Shown piece after piece: positions 16,920 to 25,445 of a stretch of 64,000 nucleotides of DNA (its first letter is position 1; every line of letters starts with the position of its first letter). Below the pieces are notes generated by a model, which searched no databases, was not told where the DNA came from, and was given only the letters and a program-made list of their open reading frames with translations. The stretch covers positions 1-64,000 of the forward strand of contig JBAXUS010000005.1 of assembly GCA_037129555.1 (NCBI GenBank), given 5' to 3'. The DNA comes from JANXLS01 sp037129555. GTDB taxonomy: Bacteria; Planctomycetota; SZUA-567; H5-PLA8. Position numbers and translations under genes: made by a program.

Positions 16920-17369
16920 ATGGATCCCGACTTCATGACCGATGAAATGCTGACCGATAGTCCCTGGTATAAAGGGGGCGTCAAATTCACGTGCCAGTCG
17001 GGATGCGTCCGCTGCTGCGGCGGAGCGCCGGGGGATGTGTTTGTGACGCGCGAAGAAGTGGACGCCATCGCAGCGTTCAAGGCTATTCCGGTTCAAGAAT
17101 TCGAAGACAAATTTGTGCGGCACTATTATTCATTAAAACGCATGTCGCTGACAGAGCGACGCAACGGTGATTGCATTCTGCTCGATTCGGCCAAGGGCTG
17201 TTCGGTCTATGATGTCCGCCCGAAACAATGCCGCGATTATCCGTTTTGGCCGGAGGTGATGAAGAGTGTTTTTTCGTGGATTAAGGAAGCGGACCGTTGC
17301 CCCGGGATTCAGGTCGGCGAGGTACACGAGGCTCCGAAGATCGCGGATTTATTGAGAAGTCAACAGTAG
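16920..17369 (+). CDS. YkgJ-type cysteine-cluster protein
   Basis: A 149-residue protein with the CxxxCxxCC cluster (residues C25, C29, C32, C33, in CQSGCVRCCGG) that defines the putative zinc- or iron-chelating YkgJ family, plus two later cysteines in GCSVYDVRPKQCRDYPFW and one in RCPG. The biochemical role of the family is not established. An in-frame GTG at 16899 is an alternative start. It follows pssA by 35 bases and is probably on the same transcript. A second protein with a related cluster lies next to recN at 39606. Confidence 0.8.
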   Translation: MDPDFMTDEMLTDSPWYKGGVKFTCQSGCVRCCGGAPGDVFVTREEVDAIAAFKAIPVQEFEDKFVRHYYSLKRMSLTERRNGDCILLDSAKGCSVYDVRPKQCRDYPFWPEVMKSVFSWIKEADRCPGIQVGEVHEAPKIADLLRSQQ

Positions 17370-17400
17370 GCGGGGACTTTTTTCGGCCATCGTGAGCGCC

Positions 17401-18984
17401 ATGTCGAACAAACAATCAACCGACTCCGCATCAGATATGAAGGCGAGACACGTGCGCTGTATGTTGACGCTTGCTATGTTTGCGCTGGCGTGTGGGTCGG
17501 GATCTGTTGCACCGACATGGTTTGAGACGCTTTATTTCGCGGTATTGTTTTGTGTTGTGGTGATTGCGTCTGTGGTTGCGGGCGGGCCAAGGCAGCTCGG
17601 GCAAAGCGCGGTGGGGCGAATCATTCTAGTTGGCTGTGCACTGGCCGGAGCATTGGCGCGGAATCCGTCCTACCACTTACCGGCTGCGGGCATCACAGCG
17701 AACAACAGTATAAGTTTTGAAATCATTTCACTCATCGGATGTATTTTGATGTGGGTTCTCGGAGTGAAATTACCATTCCTCGCGAGGGAGCGTGGGCAAT
17801 CCGGTGCAGAGAAACTCGAAGCGCTGCTGGTGCTGCCCGGGACGCGGTTACAGCTGACGATTGCGGCGATGATCGCACTGCCGGTCATGGCGGCGTTGAG
17901 CGGAATGCCACTTCAATCCGCGTTGTGGTCCACCGTGTTTGCAGGCGCATTGATGCTGGCGTTACACGGCTTGTTCGCGGTCGCGTCCAATTCCCGCTGC
18001 GCGCAGTTGCTCTGCATTTTGATTTTAATGATGTCAGGATTCACAATTGCCCTGGGACTGAACGCGTATTTCAAATTACGTTCGGAAGCCGACAGCGCCG
18101 TCGTTCACGCATCAACCGGTCGCTTTGATCTTGCGCAAACGAGCTATGAATCAGCGCTGCGTTTGACGCAAGCTTTCCGAGCCAATGGTCCGCGTATCGA
18201 CATGGAAACGCGCCTCGCTCAGCAGTATGAAAAAATGAACAACCCTGTATCTGCATTGGCACATTGGGAAAATGTCGTCACGTTGACGAAGGCCGACAAG
18301 AATTCATTTCCACCGATTCGTCGAGTACGTTGCGCGATGGGTGACAGTGTTCCACCATGGCGGCTGCTGGTATTTGAAGGCATTCCTGCCATCGCCAATC
18401 CGGACATGGCTCCGGGCGTGATGCGCCTCGTCGACACCGCGCCGGATGTCCGAGCGAAATTGCTCGGCGCGTTGCTCGCGTGGGATCAGCAAGCGCCAGA
18501 CGATGAGCGACGGAAGCGACTCGAAGCGGTGCAAGCCGTCGCTCCCGGCGAGCCGACGTCGTTGAGTTTGTTGAAGCGTATGAATGTCCCAACGAAAGAC
18601 GTGCCGTTGTGGCTTCCGGCGGATTTGATCATCGGCACGGTCCCGACGTATCAATCCGCATTGGGAACCATCGAAGAACTCGGCGAGGCATGCACGATAG
18701 TTTGTTTAAATGCCGGGCGCTGGGAGATGAGTTTGAACGCGTCGGGCACGCCGCTGCATGAAGAGTGGCCGGTTGTCCGTGTCGAGCTGAACGGCAAGCC
18801 GCTCGCTGCGACGCAAGTCAATAAAGCGCTGCCGTACGATGTGCCGTTCACGTTTGATGTGACTCACAATACGATTTTTAAAGTGCGGATCGTGTTTCAA
18901 AACCGGCAGGACGATCTTGAGGACGGACGAGCGGCGCGGCGCGGGTTGAAAATAATGGGAATCAAATTCAACCAGGCGAAGTGA
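17401..18984 (+). CDS. Multi-pass membrane protein with TPR-like region and C-terminal beta domain
   Basis: A protein of about 527 residues that I do not recognise as a known family. The first roughly 230 residues contain about seven hydrophobic helices. Residues about 235-300 look like tetratricopeptide repeats (GRFDLAQTSYESALRLTQA, then MNNPVSALAHWENVVTL). The last 100 residues are predicted beta-rich (WEMSLNASGTPLHEEWPVVRV, then LKIMGIKF) and resemble in pattern the Ca-dependent xylan-binding modules found after other domains; this is a weak match by eye. An in-frame GTG at 17392 is an alternative start. It probably sits in the inner membrane with its C-terminal part on one face; the function is unknown. 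Confidence 0.65.
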   Translation: MSNKQSTDSASDMKARHVRCMLTLAMFALACGSGSVAPTWFETLYFAVLFCVVVIASVVAGGPRQLGQSAVGRIILVGCALAGALARNPSYHLPAAGITANNSISFEIISLIGCILMWVLGVKLPFLARERGQSGAEKLEALLVLPGTRLQLTIAAMIALPVMAALSGMPLQSALWSTVFAGALMLALHGLFAVASNSRCAQLLCILILMMSGFTIALGLNAYFKLRSEADSAVVHASTGRFDLAQTSYESALRLTQAFRANGPRIDMETRLAQQYEKMNNPVSALAHWENVVTLTKADKNSFPPIRRVRCAMGDSVPPWRLLVFEGIPAIANPDMAPGVMRLVDTAPDVRAKLLGALLAWDQQAPDDERRKRLEAVQAVAPGEPTSLSLLKRMNVPTKDVPLWLPADLIIGTVPTYQSALGTIEELGEACTIVCLNAGRWEMSLNASGTPLHEEWPVVRVELNGKPLAATQVNKALPYDVPFTFDVTHNTIFKVRIVFQNRQDDLEDGRAARRGLKIMGIKFNQAK

Positions 18985-19084
18985 ACGCGGACGGCTCCTG
19001 ATTTCGTGTACCATTTGAAGCGGGCCGGTGTAATTCTGGTGGTCGAGAGAACGTAAGAATTCAAGCCATTGTGAGGAGTTTTAG

Positions 19085-20041
19085 ATGACGATGCAATCCC
19101 CTTCGCGCCGGACATTTTTGGGAGCGGGCGCTGCTCTTGCCGCAGGAATCGCGCTGCCTTTTGCCATGCCGATTCGGTCGCGCGCGGATGGAAAAACATT
19201 CCGAATCATGCTCAACACCAGCACGATTCGAGAGTGCAAAGTTGATGGGAAAAAGCTCACGATTGAGCAAAAGGTCGATGTCGCGTCGAAGGCCGGTTAC
19301 GATTGCATCGAGCCGTGGATCAACGAAATTGCGGATTACGTGAAACGCGGGAAGTCGCTCAAGGATTTGGCCAAGCAGATCAAAGATGGCGGCATGACGG
19401 TGGAAAGCGCAATCGGTTTTGCGGAGTGGATTGTCAGCGACGACGCGCGCCGCACGAAGGGCTTGGAGACGGCCAAGCGCGATATGGACATGGTGCTCGA
19501 AATCGGCGGCAAACGTCTCGCCGCTCCGCCGGTTGGTGCGACGAAAGCGGAAGACGAAACGATTCCTGTTGAGAAAATTGCGGACCGATACAAAGCACTG
19601 GCCGAACTCGGCGACAAGGCCGGGATTCTGCCGATGGCGGAAGTCTGGGGCTTCTCGAAGACGTTCAAGACGCTGAACGAAACAGTCAAGGCCGCGATGA
19701 TCAGCGGACATTCGAAGGCCGCGATTCTGCCGGACGTGTACCACCTTTATAAGGGCGGCTCGTCGTTCGATGACATGAAGCAATTGACGAACGGAAATTT
19801 CCATGTGCTCCACGTCAACGATTATCCCGACATTCCGCGCGACAAAATCGGCGACAAAGACCGTGTATATCCGGGCGACGGCATCGCGCCGTATGCGCAG
19901 ATTTTCAAGGATTTGAAAGCGATGAATTATGCCGGGATGCTGTCGCTTGAGTTGTTCAATCCTGAATATTGGAAGCAGGATCCGAATGTCGTTGCGAAAG
20001 CGGGGATTGAAAAGGTCAAAGCGCTGATCGCGAAGGCGTGA
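19085..20041 (+). CDS. Tat-exported sugar phosphate isomerase/epimerase-like TIM-barrel protein
   Basis: A 318-residue protein. The N-terminus carries a twin-arginine signal (SRRTFLGAGAALAAG, residues 6-20), predicting export in folded form. The rest is an AP-endonuclease-2/xylose-isomerase-like TIM barrel: DVASKAGYDCIEPW, a central ADRYKALAELGDKAGI, metal-site candidates E in PMAEVWGF and D in LPDVYH, FHVLHVNDYPD and, at the end, YAGMLSLELFN. Such barrels usually isomerise or epimerise sugars, or cleave inositol derivatives, with a divalent metal. The substrate is unknown. A gaggag ribosome-binding site is 7 bases upstream. A second exported member lies at 33578. Confidence 0.85.
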   Translation: MTMQSPSRRTFLGAGAALAAGIALPFAMPIRSRADGKTFRIMLNTSTIRECKVDGKKLTIEQKVDVASKAGYDCIEPWINEIADYVKRGKSLKDLAKQIKDGGMTVESAIGFAEWIVSDDARRTKGLETAKRDMDMVLEIGGKRLAAPPVGATKAEDETIPVEKIADRYKALAELGDKAGILPMAEVWGFSKTFKTLNETVKAAMISGHSKAAILPDVYHLYKGGSSFDDMKQLTNGNFHVLHVNDYPDIPRDKIGDKDRVYPGDGIAPYAQIFKDLKAMNYAGMLSLELFNPEYWKQDPNVVAKAGIEKVKALIAKA

Positions 20042-20148
20042 TGAGTTTGGATCAAGTCTGAGAATTGAGCGAAGGAGTTGGTGCGGCAAGCGTCTGACTC
20101 AGCGACGAAGTGCTGAAACGGCGCTTCATAACGAAAAGGAGGGTATGG

Positions 20149-20409
20149 ATGTTGTTGAAAACCATCAGTGCCACGATGTTGGCATTGGCTTTTTGTGCAG
20201 GTTTGCGCGCGGACGACTGCTGCAAGCCGTGCGAAGAAAAGAAGCCGAAATGCTCGCCGTGTGAAACGGTCAAGCGATGCGGCAACCCGATCAAGAATTT
20301 CTTCGTCCACAGTGTGGGCGGAACGATCGGCAAAGGCTTCGGCATGAATGGCTGCAACACGTGCGAAAAAGCACCCGCTCCGAAATCGGATTGCGGCTGC
20401 GGCAAGTAG
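20149..20409 (+). CDS. Small exported cysteine-rich protein
   Basis: An 86-residue protein of unknown function. The first 21 residues form a signal peptide (LLKTISATMLALAFCAGLRA). The mature part has about 12 cysteines in short clusters: DCCKPC, KCSPC, a single C in KRCG, GCNTC and DCGCG. The middle is glycine-rich (SVGGTIGKGFGMNG). I chose the ATG at 20149 because aggagg precedes it by 6-7 bases; the frame stays open to 20110. Clustered cysteines could bind metal or form disulphides in the envelope. A terminator-like hairpin follows. Confidence 0.6.
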   Translation: MLLKTISATMLALAFCAGLRADDCCKPCEEKKPKCSPCETVKRCGNPIKNFFVHSVGGTIGKGFGMNGCNTCEKAPAPKSDCGCGK

Positions 20410-20441
20410 TCGAGTGTTAGACGGTTCTTGAAGCTGTCGGT

Positions 20442-20473
20442 AAACGGCCCGTGATACGGGCCGTTTATTTTTT
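20442..20473 (+). terminator. Rho-independent terminator between convergent genes
   Basis: An 11-bp perfect stem (aaacggcccgt paired with acgggccgttt) around gat, followed by atttttt. It lies between the + strand Cys-rich gene and the end of the - strand gene at 20465, overlapping that gene's last codons. Confidence 0.85.
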
Positions 20474-21973
20474 GATGGTCCAGTACCCTTCGCCGACGAC
20501 CGGCGTCGCATTGAATTCGAGTTTATCCCAATTCGCTTTCTGCCAGTCGAGCACGGATGACTTCCACGCGGCGGACTTTTTTTCGACATCGGCGGCACTT
20601 GAATTTGGCGGTGTGTCGAAGACGTGTCCCAGCACATCATCGAGTTTCCCGGCGATCAATTCGCATCCGCGGGGATCGGCGGTGTTGAGGTCGGCCAGGA
20701 GTAATTCGAGGCCGTGTTTTTGTCCGCGTCGCGCGAGCATCAAGGCGGTCGTCTGGCGGACCACGGCGTCACGGCTTTGCGCGAACGCCATCATCGTCGC
20801 GGCTGGAATGTCGCGGTCGCGTGTGTTGAGCGCGGTGAGCAGCGCGAATTCGAGATACGGGCTGCGCGTCGAAAGTTTGGCGAGCTTCTCGCATGCGATT
20901 TTGACGTTCGCCGCTTTAGCGTTTGAAACGATCTCGGACAATTCTCCAGCTGTTGCGGATGCGCGTGGATAAGTTGTTTCGAAGTCGCGCATATACGTTT
21001 CGAGCGCGGCTTTGTCGGTAGGAAGAATGCGCGCGAGCTTGGTGATGTCTGCTTGAACTTTGCGCAGTTTCCAGGCTGTGACGACGATGTTTTCGGCTTC
21101 GGCGTTGAGCTTCATGTCGCGAATTTCCTGGGACATTGCGTCGTCCTCATCGAGTCCGACGACCGTGATGAGTGGCGGCTTGTGCAGCTTTTCTTCCAGC
21201 GGTTCCGCCGTCCCGCCGAGCACGGCGAGCACCAGCGCGCACGCTTCGGCGTATGTCGGGCGCGCCGTCCAATATTTGTAAACGCGCCGCGCTTCGTCGG
21301 TCTCTTCTGTGAATGCGAAGCCGGTGCCACCGGCTGGAAGTGCTGTGACTTCGACGGCGAGAGTAGCGATCTTTTTTTCGGCGGGAGGGTCCTGTCTCTC
21401 GCCCGGTTTTGCCGGGGTGACGGGTGCATCGTCGCGGCGGGTCACGATAATTGTCCACGCCGTGGGCGCGTCGCCGCGTTCGTCGAACGCCTCCCATATG
21501 GCAGCGCGCATGTTTTTGCCAAAGATGTTTTCGCGGACGAATCCTTTGGCCTCGCGCGCCAGTTTTGATTTTCCTGCTGAGCGAATGTCGCGCATCCGTT
21601 CGACGCACAAGTCGGCGGCTTCAAGTTGCCCCAGGGCGTGGAGTGTCATGATGCGGCACAGGCAGATGTTCCACTCGTCGTTTCCTCCGAGTTGCGTTTT
21701 GTCATTCAACGTGTTCAGAAATTCCATCGCGCGTTTCGGCTGGCGCGCCCAATACGCGGCGGCTGCGGCCAACAACTGTGTCTCGCGTTTGGCGGTACCC
21801 GTTGCGATGGCTTTTTCGAACGCGTCGAGTGCAGCGGTGTAGTGCGCTTGCTCGAAGTGTTTTCGGCCCTCCTTAACAAGGTCCGCTGAACTTGGAGCCT
21901 CGCCTGCGAGCGTGAAGCATGCGAGCGAAAATGAAGCGATGACGAGAAGTGTCGGTACGATTAGGTTGCGCAT
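20465..21973 (-). CDS. Exported protein with TPR and HEAT-like repeats
   Basis: A 502-residue protein of unknown function. A signal peptide (about 1-23) is followed by tetratricopeptide repeats (LVKEGRKHFEQAHYTAALDA, then RETQLLAAAAAYWARQPKRA, then MTLHALGQLEAADLCVERM). Residues about 390-450 look like HEAT repeats (FALLTALNTRDRDIPAATMM, VVRQTTALMLARRGQKHG). The C-terminal 45 residues contain several tryptophans (AAWKSSVLDWQKANWDK). It probably acts as a periplasmic scaffold. The same strand continues with a TPR lipoprotein upstream. No catalytic motif is seen. Confidence 0.75.
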   Translation of the reverse strand: MRNLIVPTLLVIASFSLACFTLAGEAPSSADLVKEGRKHFEQAHYTAALDAFEKAIATGTAKRETQLLAAAAAYWARQPKRAMEFLNTLNDKTQLGGNDEWNICLCRIMTLHALGQLEAADLCVERMRDIRSAGKSKLAREAKGFVRENIFGKNMRAAIWEAFDERGDAPTAWTIIVTRRDDAPVTPAKPGERQDPPAEKKIATLAVEVTALPAGGTGFAFTEETDEARRVYKYWTARPTYAEACALVLAVLGGTAEPLEEKLHKPPLITVVGLDEDDAMSQEIRDMKLNAEAENIVVTAWKLRKVQADITKLARILPTDKAALETYMRDFETTYPRASATAGELSEIVSNAKAANVKIACEKLAKLSTRSPYLEFALLTALNTRDRDIPAATMMAFAQSRDAVVRQTTALMLARRGQKHGLELLLADLNTADPRGCELIAGKLDDVLGHVFDTPPNSSAADVEKKSAAWKSSVLDWQKANWDKLEFNATPVVGEGYWTIKK

Positions 21974-22109
21974 GCGGCGCTCAAAAAATGGAGTCTAAAA
22001 AGTGACCATGACTAGTTTAACCGCTGAAATGAAAATATGTCATTCATGAGCCGAAAGAATTTTAGCGCGGGATGGTTTGTGGCTTGTTGAAGTCGGAACT
22101 ACGAACCGG

Positions 22110-23042
22110 TCACCGTCCTCGCGCGCGGGGTGGAGCAGGCGTGGTGGGCGCGGGAGGAGGAGTGGTTTTGGGTTGCGGAAGGGGAGGGTTTAAATCACCG
22201 GGAATGGGAGGGGCGTTGGTGGGCGATGTGACGTCGTCGCCGATGGGGTTGGAGACTTGTGGAATCGCAATCGCGACGTAATCGGCGGGCAAAGATTTAG
22301 TCATGAGCGGCTCGCGTTTGCCTTGGAGGCACTGAATCACGAAGTCGCGCGCCCAGCTGTAATCGCGACCGTCCGCGCCCACGTGCCAGATGTTCATCCA
22401 CCCGCGATTCGCTTCGGAGATGCAGAACAAACGCCGGCCTGTCGCGTCGTGAAATGCCGACGCTTCAATCAGAAAGGTGCTGACCGTGGCGTGATTTTTA
22501 TCTTCGAGTTTGAAGAGCCACAAGCGCCCGTGTTTTTTGGGCTCGAAGAATTCGTAGCCGATCAGGTGCATCGTTCCCATCGGAATGTAATCGCGCGTGA
22601 GGCCTTCATAGCCTTTCAAAATCACGCTCTCTTTTTGCAGGCGCAGTTTCTCCAGTTTCTCGCGGTAAATACGGACTTGTTCGTCGCGTCCGATGCGCTC
22701 GTAACATTGGATCAATTTGCGGATGACGAACCAGTCTTTTGGACCGGCTTTGTGCAGGACTTCGAAATGGTCTGCCGCTTTTTGATATTGCCCGGAATCG
22801 TACGCGGCCATCGCGGCGTTTAAACGCGTGGAGACAAATTCCGGATGTGTGGCGAGAATTGATTCGTAGCGAATGAGTGCTTCGTGAAAGCGCCCTTTGG
22901 AGTCGAGCATGCGCGCGTCTTCGAAGACTTTTTCCAATTCAATGCGTTCGCGCGGATCGATGCCGCGCAGGTCGTCCTGGCATCCGGCGATGCAGAGCAA
23001 GGCGATCACGAGCGCTGCGCATTTAACCGCCGAAGAGAGCAT
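22110..23042 (-). CDS. TPR-containing lipoprotein
   Basis: A 310-residue predicted lipoprotein: a hydrophobic leader ends in the lipobox CIAG-C21, where signal peptidase II would cut. Residues about 45-150 form three to four tetratricopeptide repeats (GRFHEALIRYESILATHPE, SGQYQKAADHFEVLHKAGP). The middle (about 150-270) is a domain I do not recognise, and the last 35 residues are proline-rich (PPIPGDLNPPLPQPKT and onward), which may span peptidoglycan or bind a partner. I chose the ATG at 23042 because ggag precedes it by 8 bases. The function is unknown. Confidence 0.75.
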   Translation of the reverse strand: MLSSAVKCAALVIALLCIAGCQDDLRGIDPRERIELEKVFEDARMLDSKGRFHEALIRYESILATHPEFVSTRLNAAMAAYDSGQYQKAADHFEVLHKAGPKDWFVIRKLIQCYERIGRDEQVRIYREKLEKLRLQKESVILKGYEGLTRDYIPMGTMHLIGYEFFEPKKHGRLWLFKLEDKNHATVSTFLIEASAFHDATGRRLFCISEANRGWMNIWHVGADGRDYSWARDFVIQCLQGKREPLMTKSLPADYVAIAIPQVSNPIGDDVTSPTNAPPIPGDLNPPLPQPKTTPPPAPTTPAPPRARGR

Positions 23043-23111
23043 GGGAATAACTCCGATAAAAAGCATGATCGATCACGGCTACTGTTTAACGCAAGAAATT
23101 CGCGCGGCAAG

Positions 23112-23792
23112 CTACTTTGCTTTTTCCATGATGGAGGTAAGCGCATCGAACCACTTCGCGGCCATCTTTTCAGCACCGGCGGCGTTGGGATGAACTTTGT
23201 CAGCGATGGCGTCTGTTGCCGGGTCGAAACCTTCGGCCTGATTCACGAGAATGATACGTTGCTCGGGCGTGTTCAGTTTGAGTGCAAGTTTTGCGAGCTC
23301 TTCGTTGAGTGCCGGAAGATAACTGTATTTTGGGAGCTTGCCGCTGGTGATGACTTGGGCCAGCAAAACCTTCACGTTGGGATTGAGAGCGCGCAAAGAC
23401 GTGATCAGCTTTTCGGTCGAAGCGATGATGGTGCCGACGGGTTGTTCCTCGGAAGTATGATTGTGCCCGGCGTGAATCAAAACGATATCGGCGGGATGGT
23501 CTTTGAAATTCTTGGGGACGGTGATTGCCAAAAATTCAGCATTCCTCCCGCCATACCCTTCGTGATTCAAAGCGCCGTGCGGTGAGTCGCTTTTCTTGGA
23601 GCCGACAAATCGAAACGCGTAACCGGCGGCGTGAAGCTTCTCCCAAAGAACAGGCCGGTACACGACAAACGTCTTGCCACCCTCGGTGATCGAATCGCCA
23701 ATGGGCATGATGCGATAGGGTGTGGTGGCGTCAGCGGCGGAGACGATGCAGAAGCAAATGGAAAGAAGAAGTGAGTACGGAAAAAATTTCAT
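23112..23792 (-). CDS. Exported SGNH/GDSL hydrolase
   Basis: A 226-residue esterase-like protein with a signal peptide (1-20). Block I is GDSITEGG (32-39) with the nucleophilic serine; the oxyanion region includes GYGGRN and HAGHNHT (block III Asn); and the catalytic Asp/His pair is in DKVHPNAAG near residue 210. Such enzymes cut esters, often acetyl groups on polysaccharides. The start is set at 23792 because the in-frame alternative at 23840 would run into glgA, whose stop is 7 bases away. The pair is probably co-transcribed, though a link to glycogen is not obvious for an exported protein. Confidence 0.85.
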   Translation of the reverse strand: MKFFPYSLLLSICFCIVSAADATTPYRIMPIGDSITEGGKTFVVYRPVLWEKLHAAGYAFRFVGSKKSDSPHGALNHEGYGGRNAEFLAITVPKNFKDHPADIVLIHAGHNHTSEEQPVGTIIASTEKLITSLRALNPNVKVLLAQVITSGKLPKYSYLPALNEELAKLALKLNTPEQRIILVNQAEGFDPATDAIADKVHPNAAGAEKMAAKWFDALTSIMEKAK

Positions 23793-23799
23793 ATGACGC

Positions 23800-25278
23800 T
23801 TATCCCAGCGCGATTTTCGAGCGCGCGACTTTGAAGACATCGACGTATTTTTTAGCGCTCGCTGACCATGTCCAGTCCTGGGCCATGCCGGTGTGTTGGA
23901 TGGCGGTCCATGTAGTGGGATCGGTGTGGAAAATATGGAGAGCGCGGTCGAGCGCGGCGAGCATGTCGAGCGTTCCGAATGAGCTGAATTGGAAGCCGGT
24001 TGCAGTGCCGGCGGCGAGCGTTTCGGGCGTCGTGTCCACGACGGTGTCGGCCAGTCCGCCGACGCGATGAACCACGGGCGGAGTGCCGTACTTTAACGAA
24101 TATAGCTGGTTCAAGCCGCACGGTTCGTAGCGGCTGGGCATCAAGTAAATGTCGCTGCCGGCTTCGATCAAATGCGCGAGGCTATTGTCGAATGCGAATG
24201 AGACCGCGACTTTGTCCGGGTGCGATTTACAGACCTGTTCGAGCAGTCGGTGGTACTCTTCGCGGCCGGTGCCGAGGATCACCAGTTGGATGTTCCGGCG
24301 CATCAAGTCGTCCATAGCCTGGGCGACGAGGTCGAAGCCTTTTTGTTCGAAGAGCCGCGCGATCATGCCGACGACAGCGGAGCCGTTAGTGGGCAGGCCG
24401 AGGCGGTTGCGCAGTGCGGCCTTGCATTTTGCCTTGCCTTCCAAGTCGCCGGGCTGGTAAGCCATCGGCAGCAGTGAATCCGTGGCGGGATCCCAGTCGT
24501 GATCATCGATGCCGTTCACAATGCCGGTCAGATCGGCGGCGCGATCACGTAGGACGCCGTCGAGGCCGAAACCGTTTTCAGGCGTTTGAATTTCACGTGC
24601 GTAAGTTGGTGAGACGGTCGTGAGTTTGTCGGCGTGAACGAGTGCGCCTTTGAGCAGATTCATCTTGCCGTGAAATTCGAGTTCCTGCCAATTGTAATGT
24701 TTCCACGGCAGATTCAGAATCGGCCAATCCCAATGCCAGAATTGGCCTTGATAGCCCATGTTGTGAATCGTGAACACACTCGCTGCGCCCGAGAGCAGCG
24801 GATGTTTATCGAACACGGTTTTGAGGTACACCGGAATCAGCGCGGTCTGCCAATCGTGGCAGTGCCAGAGATCGACGCTCCACGCCATTGCCTGGACGGC
24901 GGCGAGACACGCGCGGCTGAAGAAGACGTAGCGCTGGCAGCTGTCATCGAAATCGCCTTTTGCGGTGCCGTACAAGCCGTCGCGGTCGAAGTACTGATCG
25001 CAGCCGATAAAATAAATGAGTGCTCGATCTTTGGAATTGACGGTTGTCGCAGCGGCGTACAGTGTCCATCCGATAGAGTCGCCGCCGACGGGGACGAATC
25101 CTTGCGCGATCTGGCGAGGCTTGGGTTCCAATTTTTTAACGCACCGATAGTACGGCGAGAAGACGCGAACGTGGTGACCGAGCTTCGCCAATTCATGCGG
25201 CAAAGCGGCTGAAACATCGGCCAAGCCGCCCGATTTGGAATACGGAGCTATTTCGGATGTGGCGTACGCGATGTTCAT
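23800..25278 (-). CDS. glgA: Glycogen synthase (ADP-glucose type)
   Basis: A 492-residue GT5 enzyme that lengthens alpha-1,4-glucan from ADP-glucose in the cytoplasm. Visible signatures are K15-S-G-G-L at the ADP-glucose site, VDLWHCHDWQTAL, FTIHNMGYQG, IVNGIDDHDWDPATD, GMIARLFEQKGFDL and PSRYEPCGLNQLYSLKYG. The length (E. coli 477) is normal. No glgB, glgC or glgP gene lies in the window, so the rest of the pathway is elsewhere. No clear ribosome-binding site precedes the ATG. Confidence 0.95.
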   Translation of the reverse strand: MNIAYATSEIAPYSKSGGLADVSAALPHELAKLGHHVRVFSPYYRCVKKLEPKPRQIAQGFVPVGGDSIGWTLYAAATTVNSKDRALIYFIGCDQYFDRDGLYGTAKGDFDDSCQRYVFFSRACLAAVQAMAWSVDLWHCHDWQTALIPVYLKTVFDKHPLLSGAASVFTIHNMGYQGQFWHWDWPILNLPWKHYNWQELEFHGKMNLLKGALVHADKLTTVSPTYAREIQTPENGFGLDGVLRDRAADLTGIVNGIDDHDWDPATDSLLPMAYQPGDLEGKAKCKAALRNRLGLPTNGSAVVGMIARLFEQKGFDLVAQAMDDLMRRNIQLVILGTGREEYHRLLEQVCKSHPDKVAVSFAFDNSLAHLIEAGSDIYLMPSRYEPCGLNQLYSLKYGTPPVVHRVGGLADTVVDTTPETLAAGTATGFQFSSFGTLDMLAALDRALHIFHTDPTTWTAIQHTGMAQDWTWSASAKKYVDVFKVARSKIALG

Positions 25279-25445
25279 GATGGTGTCGGCCCGAGATTCG
25301 AATTCAATCCAATCGTACGGTCAAAATCGGGCGCGTGACATACGAGGTGGCACACGTTCCCATTCTGTCATCGGCATTATAAGCGTCGATCCCGACGAAT
25401 TCAGCGGTACTTTCAATGCGAAAGCGCAAATTGCGAGGGGGTCGA

